DNA from: an uncultured Planctomycetota bacterium
GTDB taxonomy: Bacteria; Planctomycetota; Planctomycetia; Pirellulales; Thermoguttaceae
Assembly (NCBI GenBank): GCA_902786505.1
Contig: CADACS010000055.1
Coordinates: 1 to 41,332, forward strand
DNA: 41,332 nucleotides
Reading direction: 5' to 3'
Positions 9,079-17,877 of the stretch are shown one piece after another. Every line of letters begins with the position of its first letter. The first letter of the stretch is position 1. Made by a program: the position numbers and the translations under genes. A model generated the notes under the pieces. It made no database searches and was not told the DNA's origin. It saw nothing but the letters and a program-made list of their open reading frames with translations.

Positions 9079-11496
9079 ATGGTGTTTTCTTGCTCCCGAT
9101 TCATTATGGGAACGGTTTTGACGTCGGTTTTGTCGGTTCTTGCGGCCGCGAATCTCGACGGCGCGGAATACCGCAATCCCGTTTCCGCGCAAATCGGAGA
9201 CGCGTGGGAAGATTACGGATTCGGCGACCCGTTCGTTATGCGCTATAACGGACGGTATTATCTCTATCCGAGCACGCGCGACGATCAAGTCGGCGTCAAA
9301 TGCTGGAGTTCGCGCGATCTCGTCTCATGGCGTTACGAAGGACTGTGCGCGGTCGATCCGACGACGAAAGGCGCCTACGCGCCCGAAATCTTTCGCGGAC
9401 ACGACGCGTTCTATATGGCGACGTCGCCCGCCGGCAAAGGGCACTATATCTACCGGTCTGAGTCGCCGACCGGCCCGTTCGAGCGCGCGACCGATTATTT
9501 CGGCCTGTCGATCGACGGTTCCGTCTTTATCGACGACGGCGGAGAAGGGTATTTCTATTCCGCGTCCGATCGCGGTATTTTAGCGTACCGCATGACGTCG
9601 GAGACGCAAGTCGATCCGCGCCCAATCGAGACGGGCCTGTTTATGCGCGGCTGGACGGAGGGGCCGACCGTCTTTAAGAACGACGGCGTCTATTACGCGA
9701 CGTACACGGGAAATCACGTTTTCAGCCGCGGATACCGCATTAACGCGGGCGCAGGCGAGTCGCCCGTCAAATTCGCGCCCTGTTCCAACAATCCCATTCT
9801 TCTTTCGACCGAAGGCAAACTCTTTGGAATCGGTCATAATTCCGTCGTTAAAGGGCCTAATCTCGATCTTTACTACGTCGTCTACCATTCCCTTGTCGGG
9901 CGCGGACGCACAAGAGGCTGGCCCGTGCGGGAAATGAATATCGACAGGCTCGTTCTCAATAAGGGCGCGGTCTACGCGGCCGGGCCGACGCGCGAGCCGC
10001 AGACGGTTCCCGGGCCCGACGTCGGGTACTGGCCGGAGTCGGACGCCGATCCCGACGCGCTGCGAACGGTCGCGCTCGAAGACGGAACGCGCGCCTTTGC
10101 GACGCGCGAGACGGTAGAGGGCGATTTTACCGCGGAATTTAATCTCGCGTTCCGTTCGGATTCGGGCAAGGCGGGCGCGCTCTTCTGCTGCGCCGACGCG
10201 CGGAATTGGGGCCGCGTGTCGATTGAGCCCGCGTCCGGACAGATGGAGATCGCGACTTGCCTCGACGGCGAGATTGCCGCAAAGAGCGTTCCGATTCCTA
10301 AATCCTTCGGTCAGACGGTTTCGTTCGCATTGTTCCGGTCCGTTCAGGTCGAACGAACGGGCCGTAAATTTACCGTTTCGGTCGACGATCGGCGCGTCGC
10401 GGAATTTGAGAGCGGCGTCCCTTCCGGAGCGATCGGGTATTTTTCCGACGGCGCCGACGCCGCGTTTGGATTTATCGGCGCGACGCGCGCGACCGGCGGT
10501 TCTTCCGCGCGCAGCTTGGCGGAGCCCGTTCCCGGCGCCGCGCTCGCCGCGTATCGCGTTTCCGATCGGGGCGCGCGGCCTCAGACGGTCGAGGACGGGA
10601 ATAAGTCTATTGACGCGCTTGAACTTACGCGCGGCGACTCGCTGACGTTCGACGTCGTCGCGAGCGAGGCCGGCGTATACGACGTCGCGCTGCGCTGCCG
10701 TTCTCTGGGCGCGAGCGCGGCGTCTATTGCCGCGGTCGGCGGTCTGCCGCAGTCGTTCGATCTGCCGCCGGGACGGCAATTTAACGCCGCCGTCTGCCGG
10801 GGCGTCTCTCTGCCGTCGGGAACGAGCCGCGTGACCGTCGCCTGCGAACGCGGATCTTTTCTCGTGGACAAACTGGAATTCAGGCGCGCCGATTCCTGCC
10901 GCGCAGTTGACTTCTTCTCCGAGGATATCGACAAACCCGGCTACAGCGACGGTTCATGGCGAGTAAAAGACGGCGTTCTGACCTCGGCTAAAGACTGTTT
11001 TGGCAAACGGCTTTACGGCGAAAGCGGCTGGGGAGATTACGCCGTCGAGGCCGACGTGACTTTCCTTGATTCTAAGAGGGCGGGCGGGCTGCTCGTTCGC
11101 GCGGCTCAGCCGGCGCTCGGAGGGCCGGGCAATTCGCCTAAGTTAGGTTCCGACTTCCTGTTGGGATATTATGTCTCGTTGGGCGACGGCGAAGTCGTTC
11201 TGACCAGACTGGCGTATGAATCGCGCAAGAGCGTCAGCGCGCCCGTCGCGTTTGACATATCCGATAAAGTGAAGCTGCGCGTCGAGGCGCTGGAAAATCG
11301 AATCGAGGTTTTTGTCGACGGAACGTCGGTTCTTGTTTACGGCGATCCGGAGCCTTTTATTGTCGGACGCGTCGGCGTTCGAACGTGCGGATCGAAGATG
11401 AGATTTGAGAATTTGCGCGTCGAACCGCTTAGTTCCGGCAGACTAAGCCGCGACGGCGAAACGGACGGAAACGGCGTTGGAAAGGACGGCCGCTAA
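9079..11496 (+). CDS. Secreted multidomain glycoside hydrolase family 43 protein
   Basis: An 805-residue secreted protein. The start at 9079 gives a signal peptide (MVFSCSRFIMGTVLTSVL to about residue 29); an in-frame ATG at 8902 would add unlikely low-quality sequence and overlap the PepSY gene. The first ~330 residues form a GH43-type five-bladed propeller: D50 in GDPFVMRYNG as general base, DGSVFID as pKa-modulating Asp region, E194 in WTEGPTVF as acid, and IGHNSVV. It is followed by a concanavalin-like region (EGDFTAEFNLAFRSDSG), a CBM6/35-like segment (RGDSLTFDVVASEAGVYDV) and a second concanavalin-like domain near the C-terminus. Likely substrates are arabinose- or xylose-containing side chains, by family. 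It is followed by a coupled gene. Confidence 0.88.
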   Translation: MVFSCSRFIMGTVLTSVLSVLAAANLDGAEYRNPVSAQIGDAWEDYGFGDPFVMRYNGRYYLYPSTRDDQVGVKCWSSRDLVSWRYEGLCAVDPTTKGAYAPEIFRGHDAFYMATSPAGKGHYIYRSESPTGPFERATDYFGLSIDGSVFIDDGGEGYFYSASDRGILAYRMTSETQVDPRPIETGLFMRGWTEGPTVFKNDGVYYATYTGNHVFSRGYRINAGAGESPVKFAPCSNNPILLSTEGKLFGIGHNSVVKGPNLDLYYVVYHSLVGRGRTRGWPVREMNIDRLVLNKGAVYAAGPTREPQTVPGPDVGYWPESDADPDALRTVALEDGTRAFATRETVEGDFTAEFNLAFRSDSGKAGALFCCADARNWGRVSIEPASGQMEIATCLDGEIAAKSVPIPKSFGQTVSFALFRSVQVERTGRKFTVSVDDRRVAEFESGVPSGAIGYFSDGADAAFGFIGATRATGGSSARSLAEPVPGAALAAYRVSDRGARPQTVEDGNKSIDALELTRGDSLTFDVVASEAGVYDVALRCRSLGASAASIAAVGGLPQSFDLPPGRQFNAAVCRGVSLPSGTSRVTVACERGSFLVDKLEFRRADSCRAVDFFSEDIDKPGYSDGSWRVKDGVLTSAKDCFGKRLYGESGWGDYAVEADVTFLDSKRAGGLLVRAAQPALGGPGNSPKLGSDFLLGYYVSLGDGEVVLTRLAYESRKSVSAPVAFDISDKVKLRVEALENRIEVFVDGTSVLVYGDPEPFIVGRVGVRTCGSKMRFENLRVEPLSSGRLSRDGETDGNGVGKDGR

Positions 11497-13532
11497 TGTT
11501 GAAATCTTGGTTTTTAGGATTGTTTTTGTGTTTAAGCGCCGCCGGCGTTCTTTGCGGCGCGGAGCCGTGGCTTGTTAAAGATTCCGTTCCGATCTTTGAC
11601 CGCGGCTATTGCGTTATGGAAACGACCCCGTTCGTCTGGCAGGGGCGGCCGCTCGCGCTCGGCGCGGTTCGGCCGTCGACGCCGACGCACGAACCGGAGC
11701 AGCTTAAACTGCGCGTCTTTGATTTGGCCGATAAGTCGGTCGTCGCCGAGTTCGGCGCGGGCTGCTCCCTTGCGAGCGCCTATGTCGAGCGGCGCGCCGA
11801 CGGCGACGTTCTGCGCGTCTACGCGGCGAAGCAACCGAAGGGAGAACCGTGGTTCCGCGATATCGTGTGCTTCTCGTCGTCCGATCTCAAAACGTGGGAA
11901 GAGTCGCCCGCGCTTCAGGCGGAGAACGAGCATCTGCTCAATACGTCCGTATGCCGGGACGGGGACGGGTATCTCATGGCGTACGAATCGGACAAGCCGG
12001 TCGGATTCTGCTTTAAGTTCGCGCGCTCGAAGGATCTCGTCCATTGGGAAAAGGTTCCGGATCTCTATTACGCCGGGCCGGACGGAAAATCGTACAGCGC
12101 GTGCCCCGTTATAAGGCGCGTGGGGGACTACTATTACGTGATTTATCTGCGCGCCGTTTCCGGGGGATATCAGTCGGCCGCGATTCGCTCGAAAGATTTG
12201 CGCGCGTGGGAAGAATCGCCGCGCAATCCGATACTCGCGGCGAGCGAAGGGGAGGGCGTCAATAATTCCGACGTCGATCTCTTTGAGTTCGACGGCAAGA
12301 CGCAGCTCTTTTACGCGACCGGCGATCAGCAGAGCTGGAGCGACGTTCGCCGCGCCGTCTTCGACGGTCCGGAGGAGCGGTTCTGGGAAGAGGCGTTCCG
12401 AAAGCCGGAATCCGCCGCGCAAAAGGCCGCCGAAAGAGCGCCGGTTCCCTTTGGCGAGAATAAATTTACGGGCGACTCGGACGCGCGCCTTTCCGTTTAC
12501 GTCTCAAAACTCGGCGACGGCTCCGACGGCAAGTCGTGGGCGACGGCGTATCGGTCCGTTCAAAGCGCGCTCGACAATCTGCCCGACTCGCCGACCGGCG
12601 TCCGCGTTATCGTTCGGCCCGACAGATATTTCGAGCCGAATCTGCTCCCGTCGAAAAGCGGCGCGAAAAACGCGTATAACGAGCTCGTCGGCGACTTTGA
12701 CGGGCGTTTGGGGAGCGGCGCGACCGGCTGGGTCTATCTCGATTCGAGCGATCCGGAGAAGGGCTATAAGTCGTACGACTGGCACAGTTCGATTCGCGCG
12801 TATCAGAAGGGCTGGTCTTCGGAGCATACGGGCGAGACCGTGTCGAGCTGTCAGTGGGACCGCTGGATCGTTCGGCGCGTCTACGCGACGGGCGGGGACG
12901 CGGGCCTGTTCTGGGACTGTCTGAGCGAAAAGAAGCCGTTCACTATTCTGGTCGAGGACTGCGTCAGTATCGGCAGGGCGTTTGGAATCGGGGTGGCGTT
13001 CGGCGCGTTCGATCCGGCGAATCCGAGTACCCGCGACGACGAGCCGATCGTCTTTCGGCGCGTCTGGGCGGCGTCGCTCGATCGCTGGGGGGACGCGGGC
13101 GCGGCGTTCTTCCGTTCGTACCGGCCGGAGCTTGCCGACTTGCCCGAATTCTATCTCGACGGGTGCACGCTCGTTTCGCCCGACAACGCGATTGAAAACA
13201 ACGTTTCGGAATACGACGGCTCGACTCATATCGCGGCCCGAAAGTGCAATTTAATCGTCCTGAACTTTACGCAGCCCGCCGGAACGCCGCCCAATTCCGG
13301 CGTGATTCGCACGCCGAACGACGGCTCGCGGTACCTGATTGAGCTGGAAGACTGCCAACTCATGGGTTGTAAGGCGTTTAGCGACGAGAAACCGAATCCG
13401 CCGCAATACGTTCTGAGGGGCCGCAACCGCGCTTACGTGCAGTTCAATAATCCGGTTCCCGAGGGCATGGAGCCGATCGAAGGCTGGCCGGTCGAGCTGT
13501 TTGAGAAGATCGCGCCGCCGGAGTTAAAATGA
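11496..13532 (+). CDS. Secreted protein: glycosidase-like propeller fused to a beta-helix-like domain
   Basis: A 678-residue secreted protein with signal peptide MLKSWFLGLFLCLSAAGVLC. The ATG overlaps the stop of the GH43 gene by one base (TAATG) and has a GGAAAGGA ribosome binding site, so the two are translationally coupled. Residues 25-300 look like a GH43/GH32-type five-bladed propeller (RDIVCFSSSDLKTWEESP, RSKDLVHWEKVPDLYY, RSKDLRAWEESPRNPIL). From about residue 330 (VYVSKLGDGSDGKSWATA) the sequence resembles right-handed parallel beta-helix proteins. That opening is typical of secreted polysaccharide-lyase-like proteins. The catalytic residues of neither half can be assigned by eye. It probably acts on the same glycan as the GH43 enzyme. 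Confidence 0.75.
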   Translation: MLKSWFLGLFLCLSAAGVLCGAEPWLVKDSVPIFDRGYCVMETTPFVWQGRPLALGAVRPSTPTHEPEQLKLRVFDLADKSVVAEFGAGCSLASAYVERRADGDVLRVYAAKQPKGEPWFRDIVCFSSSDLKTWEESPALQAENEHLLNTSVCRDGDGYLMAYESDKPVGFCFKFARSKDLVHWEKVPDLYYAGPDGKSYSACPVIRRVGDYYYVIYLRAVSGGYQSAAIRSKDLRAWEESPRNPILAASEGEGVNNSDVDLFEFDGKTQLFYATGDQQSWSDVRRAVFDGPEERFWEEAFRKPESAAQKAAERAPVPFGENKFTGDSDARLSVYVSKLGDGSDGKSWATAYRSVQSALDNLPDSPTGVRVIVRPDRYFEPNLLPSKSGAKNAYNELVGDFDGRLGSGATGWVYLDSSDPEKGYKSYDWHSSIRAYQKGWSSEHTGETVSSCQWDRWIVRRVYATGGDAGLFWDCLSEKKPFTILVEDCVSIGRAFGIGVAFGAFDPANPSTRDDEPIVFRRVWAASLDRWGDAGAAFFRSYRPELADLPEFYLDGCTLVSPDNAIENNVSEYDGSTHIAARKCNLIVLNFTQPAGTPPNSGVIRTPNDGSRYLIELEDCQLMGCKAFSDEKPNPPQYVLRGRNRAYVQFNNPVPEGMEPIEGWPVELFEKIAPPELK

Positions 13533-13567
13533 ATTGGATTCGGACGTTGAAACCGGCCGTTTCGTTC

Positions 13568-13605
13568 GACGCGCGGAATTCCGCGGTTCGTCTGCTTTTT
13601 TTTTT
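13568..13605 (+). terminator. Rho-independent terminator after the GH43 gene pair
   Basis: A GACG/CGTC outer stem enclosing GCGG-AATT-CCGC, followed shortly by ten consecutive T (13596-13605). It ends the two-gene transcript. The GH36 gene 32 bases further on would then need its own promoter (a weak TAGCAT at 13613 or TACAAA at 13620) or read-through. Confidence 0.6.
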
Positions 13606-13637
13606 CATGTGTTAGCATGTACAAAGGGACGCTTTAA

Positions 13638-15809
13638 ATGAGAATACTACTGCAGTTTGTTTTAGCGTTTGCCGCGTTGACGCCGCTGGCGTTTGCGCAA
13701 GAGAGCGCGATCGGTTCTTTGGGGGGCGCTCCGACTGAAGCGGAACTTGCCTTTATGAAGACGTGGACGGGGTTTCTTCTCGAGAAAGGCGCGCCCGATC
13801 CCGCGCGCTATACCGGCGACGCGCCCTTTTCGTTCATGTGCGGCGAACGCTCGAGCCGCGAATGGCTCAAGATGGAAAACGCGGAAACCGCGCTGGGCGA
13901 ATGGCGGGACGGAACGCGTAAAAGCGTTCTGACGTGGCGCGACGGCCAGACGAAACTCGTTTGCGAAGCGGCGGTTGAGGAATACGCCGATTTCCCCGCG
14001 TTTCAGCTGACCGTTCGTCTGCGCAACGAAGGCTCGGAGAACACGGCCCCGATTCACGACTTCAACGCGTTGGATTTCCGCTGGAACCGCGCCGACACGA
14101 CGCTCCCGATTCTCTATCGGACGCAGGGCTCCGACAGCCGCAACGACGACTTTATGTTCGTCGGAGAAGATATGCGCAAGTCGATGTGGGTTCACAATCG
14201 CGACGTTCGCATGGATTCTGCGTCCAATTCGGCGTACCGTAAGGCGCTCAATTCCTCGCTTTTCGACTCCGACGACCGCCCGAGCGCGACGTGGCTTCCG
14301 TTCTTCAACTACAGGACGGGCCCCGACGGGCTCATCGTCGCGCTCGGTTGGAACGGCGGCTGGTTTGCCGAGTTCAATCATCATGGGAACGGAGATACCG
14401 ACATAACGGCGGGTCAGGAGCGGCTCAATACCGTCCTTTATCCGGGCGAAGAGATTCGCTCGCCCCTCGTCATGCTCATGTACTGGCAGGGCGAAGTCGG
14501 GCACGCGCAGAATATGTTCCGTCGGTTCATGCTCGCGCACAATCATCCTCAGGAGAACGGAAAGCCGGCGCTCGCGCCGATATGCCGCAACTCGTGGGGC
14601 GGAACCCCGACCGAAGAGCATTTGCGCGCAATTAAAGAGATCGTCGACGCCAATTTTGAATTCGACTGCTATTGGATCGACGCCGGCTGGTACGGGCAGG
14701 GAACCGATCCTTGCCCGAGCGTCTTTCAGGGCGACTGGGGCTCGACCGTCGGCGACTGGCGCGTGAATCCGACCCGGCATCCGAATACGCTCAAGCCGAT
14801 CGCCGACGCGCTGACCGACGCTAAAATGAAGTTCCTGCTATGGTTCGAAACGGAACGCGCCGTTAAAGGCGTGCCCGCGACGCTCGAACATCCGGAATGG
14901 TATCTCCGTTCCGGCGGCGGCGACGCCAGTCAGGCGCCCGACGGCGAATCGTTGCTATTTAATCTCGGCGTTCCGGAAGCGCGGGCGTGGCTTACGAAAA
15001 CGATTGGCGATATTCTCGCGGAGAATCATATTTCGTGGTATCGCGAAGACTTCAATATGGTTCCCAATCCGTACTGGAACGCCGCCGACGCGCCCGACCG
15101 GATCGGCATGACCGAGATGCGGTTTGTGGAGGGGCTCTATCAGTTCTGGGACGATTTGCGCGCGCGCGTTCCCGGGCTCATGATCGACAACTGCGCGAGC
15201 GGCGGGCGCCGGCTGGAGCTTGAAACGCTCAAGCGCAGTATTGTCCTGTGGCGGTCCGACTACAACTGTTTTCCGTACCTGACGACCGAAGTAACGCAGT
15301 CGCATACGTTTGGAATCGCGCATTGGATTCCCGCCAACGCGACTTCCCCGTTCGTTACGAAGATTGACGACTATCAGTGCCGGAGCGCGCTTTCGAGCGG
15401 CGCCGTGCTCGGAACCGACGATTTCGGCGACCGGCGCGCGGAGCCCGACGTCGTCGAATGGATGAAACAACGCGTCTCCGAAGCGAAACGCGCCCAGCCG
15501 TATTTTTACGGCGATTTCTATCCGCTCACGCAGGGGAATTGGTCCGAAGACGCTTGGCTCGCGTATATGATGTGGCGCCCGGAAGTGGAAAAGGGGCTTG
15601 TCGTCGCGTTCCGACGCGCCAAGAGCCCGATCGCCGCGCTTACCGTCGACCTCCAGCCGATCGAGCCGGAGAAGAGCTATCGAATTGAGGACGTCGATTC
15701 CCAAGAGACCGTCGTTCTTTCGGGCAAAGAGATTCGCGAGAACGGATTTACGATTCGCGCCGACAAGCCGCGTTCGAGCAAGCTCCTCTATATCGAGGCG
15801 GTTCGGTAA
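13638..15809 (+). CDS. Secreted GH36-type alpha-galactosidase (melibiase)
   Basis: A 723-residue protein predicted to hydrolyse alpha-1,6-linked galactose from oligo- or polysaccharides in the periplasm or outside the cell. Signal peptide MRILLQFVLAFAALTPLAFA. The N-terminal beta-sandwich is followed by the TIM barrel. Key sites are the nucleophile D471 in WYREDFNM, the CASGGRR loop after it, and the acid/base D541 in WRSDYN. The barrel entry (DCYWIDAGWYGQG) and LLWFETERA also fit GH36. AAAGGGA lies 8 bases before the ATG. Length agrees with bacterial GH36. It sits downstream of the two propeller genes, so the three may form one galactan/arabinan-type utilisation cluster. Confidence 0.92.
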   Translation: MRILLQFVLAFAALTPLAFAQESAIGSLGGAPTEAELAFMKTWTGFLLEKGAPDPARYTGDAPFSFMCGERSSREWLKMENAETALGEWRDGTRKSVLTWRDGQTKLVCEAAVEEYADFPAFQLTVRLRNEGSENTAPIHDFNALDFRWNRADTTLPILYRTQGSDSRNDDFMFVGEDMRKSMWVHNRDVRMDSASNSAYRKALNSSLFDSDDRPSATWLPFFNYRTGPDGLIVALGWNGGWFAEFNHHGNGDTDITAGQERLNTVLYPGEEIRSPLVMLMYWQGEVGHAQNMFRRFMLAHNHPQENGKPALAPICRNSWGGTPTEEHLRAIKEIVDANFEFDCYWIDAGWYGQGTDPCPSVFQGDWGSTVGDWRVNPTRHPNTLKPIADALTDAKMKFLLWFETERAVKGVPATLEHPEWYLRSGGGDASQAPDGESLLFNLGVPEARAWLTKTIGDILAENHISWYREDFNMVPNPYWNAADAPDRIGMTEMRFVEGLYQFWDDLRARVPGLMIDNCASGGRRLELETLKRSIVLWRSDYNCFPYLTTEVTQSHTFGIAHWIPANATSPFVTKIDDYQCRSALSSGAVLGTDDFGDRRAEPDVVEWMKQRVSEAKRAQPYFYGDFYPLTQGNWSEDAWLAYMMWRPEVEKGLVVAFRRAKSPIAALTVDLQPIEPEKSYRIEDVDSQETVVLSGKEIRENGFTIRADKPRSSKLLYIEAVR

Positions 15810-16073
15810 GTTACGTAGGCGAGGAAAACAGACGCGCGGAAAAAGACCTAGCGCCGACGCTGTCCCCTTTGGGGCGGCCGGGCGATGGGCCGATCCGCGC
15901 GGCTGAAGATTACGCGCCGCCCTGACAGAAACGGGCGGAGCGGCTTTTAGTTAATCGACTTAGGGGCGTTTTTACGCCCGCGCAGCCTCAAACGGGGAAT
16001 AATGACGATTCAAAAGCAGCATGTTGATTATTTCTAACGTACTACGTATTTATACATCATATACGAGGTTAAA
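15810..16073. other. Intergenic gap between GH36 and the four-gene island
   Basis: No credible coding frame. It holds a hairpin CCGCCC/GGGCGG (15917-15922 with 15933-15938) followed by TTTT at 15944, a possible weak terminator for the GH36 gene. A second perfect hairpin GGGCGT-TTTT-ACGCCC (15964-15979) has no T tail. From about 16010 the DNA becomes AT-rich, where the island promoter lies. Confidence 0.5.
16024..16052 (+). promoter_or_regulatory. Predicted promoter of the four-gene island
   Basis: TTGATT (16024-16029), 17-base spacer and TATTTA (16047-16052) in an AT-rich stretch. A GAGG ribosome binding site follows just before the ATG at 16074, so the leader is very short. Alternative -10 boxes (TATACA at 16051) exist. 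Confidence 0.4.
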
Positions 16074-16592
16074 ATGACGCCCAAGTTTTATCAAAAGGAT
16101 TATCAAAAGGCGCTGGACTTATTGGGCCAGCTTATAACCGAACGGGTTCGCGACGCCGCCGTCGGCAAGATTCTCGGCGAGCTCAACGGCGCCGCTCCTA
16201 CTGAACGGTATATTCAGAAGGGGTTGGAAAAGATGAGCGCGGCCGAACGGGAGTTTGTCAAGGAGACGGTTCTCCCGTACGCCGCCGACGCCGTAATCTT
16301 TTATTTTCTCGATCTTTTGGAGACGGTCGACGCGCGTCCTTTTTCGCCCGACGGGGTGGAGGAGGTAATCGACGGTTCCGAATCTCCGGACGAGGCTGTC
16401 CGCTTCAACTTCTTGCTTAAGAAGGGGGACGACGACGCTTGTTCTGTCGCCGACTTGGCGCCCGTCGCGCTGAGCGTCGCGCCCGCGCGTCTGCCCGACT
16501 GCCTTTTAGAAGGTTGGAACGAGCGGTTCGGGCATTTTCCCAGTTCCAGTATTTACCGTCCGGACGGCGGTCAAGAGGAACAGGAACGTTAG
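16074..16592 (+). CDS. Island protein A1, unknown, paralogue of A2
   Basis: A 172-residue soluble protein that I do not recognise. No signal peptide or membrane helix is seen. It is mostly helical in the first 90 residues. It is clearly homologous to the gene at 17161: both share DLLG.L.T..VRD.A, E.NG....ER......KMS, F.KE..LPY..DA....FL and a C-terminal GWNERF..(F/Y)PSS.(I/V)Y block. It lacks the ~55-residue N-terminal extension of A2. GAGG precedes the ATG. The next gene starts 27 bases after its stop. The repeated A-partner-A-partner order suggests that each A protein works with the gene after it, but no function can be claimed. Confidence 0.75.
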   Translation: MTPKFYQKDYQKALDLLGQLITERVRDAAVGKILGELNGAAPTERYIQKGLEKMSAAEREFVKETVLPYAADAVIFYFLDLLETVDARPFSPDGVEEVIDGSESPDEAVRFNFLLKKGDDDACSVADLAPVALSVAPARLPDCLLEGWNERFGHFPSSSIYRPDGGQEEQER

Positions 16593-16619
16593 TAAGGTTT
16601 TTGGACGGAGGGTAAACGA

Positions 16620-17132
16620 ATGGCGACTCTCAAAGAAGTTGTTCCTGAACTTTGGGGAAAAGAAATCTTTAACACGTCGAAAGCGGGCAGTTTCATGACG
16701 GTACGGGGCGTTTTTCCAATGGCAAAGAACGCCTTTCTTGCGACCTCTTTTGAACATCGGGAGGGGTTTACGGTCAGTCTTGACACTTTGGAGGAACTGG
16801 GAATCAAACCGGACGAGCTTTTAATTGCGCAATGCCGCCGTTTCTCAGAATTGGCGGCGGAGGCGCTTTCGAAGCCGAAGAAGAAACTGGGCGAGTACAA
16901 CAGTATGGAACGCCATGTCAAGGTCGGCTTACAGTCGCTTGTCGACGCCGGCCTGCCGTTAGAAGACGCCAAAGTCCTCGTTTCCGTCTCGCTGCAGGAT
17001 TTGCAAGGTCAGGGCGTGCGCGAGCCGTCCTGTATTCCCTGCAGCTACGCCTGTTATCGCAGGGAGACGCGTCCTCTGACTCGGTTCCGGTCGCTTTTAA
17101 AGGCTGTAACGAACCGGTTTATCTCTGAATGA
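16620..17132 (+). CDS. Island protein B, unknown
   Basis: A 170-residue protein with no recognised family. The first ~130 residues look like a normal soluble protein (FTVSLDTLEELGIKPDELL, then a KPKKKLGEYNSMERHVKVGL segment ending VLVSVSLQDLQ). The last ~40 residues are Cys/Arg-rich (SCIPCSYACYRRETRPLTRF) and look less natural. Another frame over the same DNA gives a more ordinary tail (SDSVPVAFKGCNEPVYL, stop at 17126-17128), so a frameshift near 17040-17070 is possible. GGAGGG lies about 8 bases before the ATG. It sits between A1 and A2 with 27- and 28-base gaps, as one operon. Confidence 0.65.
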   Translation: MATLKEVVPELWGKEIFNTSKAGSFMTVRGVFPMAKNAFLATSFEHREGFTVSLDTLEELGIKPDELLIAQCRRFSELAAEALSKPKKKLGEYNSMERHVKVGLQSLVDAGLPLEDAKVLVSVSLQDLQGQGVREPSCIPCSYACYRRETRPLTRFRSLLKAVTNRFISE

Positions 17133-17160
17133 ACGATATAGCCCGCGCGGGAGAAAGATT

Positions 17161-17850
17161 ATGGAAAAAGATTCCTCTTGGGACGATCTTGGATTGGGAA
17201 TGACGCCGGAAGAATGCCGGAAACTGCTCTATGGCAAGGACGTGACGCCGGAACAGAAAAAACGCATTATGGAAATGCTGGGGAAACGGTTAGCGGACGG
17301 TTTCCGCGCAAAACTCCGCGCACGAAAGGAAACGGAGCCGGATAAGGAACGCATTTTGGATCTGTTGGGGGCGCTCGTAACTCAAAACGTCCGCGATCGG
17401 GCTATTTCCCGAACCGTTCGGGAGATTAACGGCGAATACGTTCATCCGGACGAACGCGTTCTGAACGGATATCGGAAGATGAGTCCTGAAAGTCAGGCGT
17501 TTTTGAAAGAGAGATTACTGCCTTATTTCGTCGACGCGGCGGTAAAGGAATTTCTCAACTTTTTGGGCGAACTCGGAAAGGAGTCTTATTCGTTTAAAGG
17601 GGGCAAGCCGGTCCGCGCCGACGTGACGGCGTTTTCCAGCAATTCCATATGCTATGCGCTCGTCTACCGTCAAGGGAATTCTGAAATGTTTTCCGTCGAC
17701 GAACTTACCGCTGATAAAAAAATAGATTTGGGAGACGCGCCGGCGTGTCAAAATCCGGGCGCGCCCGGCTGGAACGAAAGATTCAGCCGATATCCGAGCT
17801 CCGGGGTCTATAATAAGGGCCTTGCTGAGGAGTACGGCAAAGAAGCCTGA
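17161..17850 (+). CDS. Island protein A2, unknown, longer paralogue of A1
   Basis: A 229-residue protein, apparently cytosolic. Residues 1-60 are a charged, helical extension absent from A1 (MTPEECRKLLYGKDVTPEQ, then a Lys/Arg/Glu-rich helix). From about residue 62 it aligns with A1 (DLLGALVTQNVRDRAIS, ERLLPYFVDAAVKEFL, GWNERFSRYPSSGVYN). Identity is moderate, which implies an old duplication rather than a recent one. GGGAGAAAG precedes the ATG. It is followed 27 bases later by C, which is unrelated to B. No catalytic motif is evident. Confidence 0.75.
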   Translation: MEKDSSWDDLGLGMTPEECRKLLYGKDVTPEQKKRIMEMLGKRLADGFRAKLRARKETEPDKERILDLLGALVTQNVRDRAISRTVREINGEYVHPDERVLNGYRKMSPESQAFLKERLLPYFVDAAVKEFLNFLGELGKESYSFKGGKPVRADVTAFSSNSICYALVYRQGNSEMFSVDELTADKKIDLGDAPACQNPGAPGWNERFSRYPSSGVYNKGLAEEYGKEA

Positions 17851-17877
17851 AAAGGGTTTTGGGAAAAGGTTTCGACG

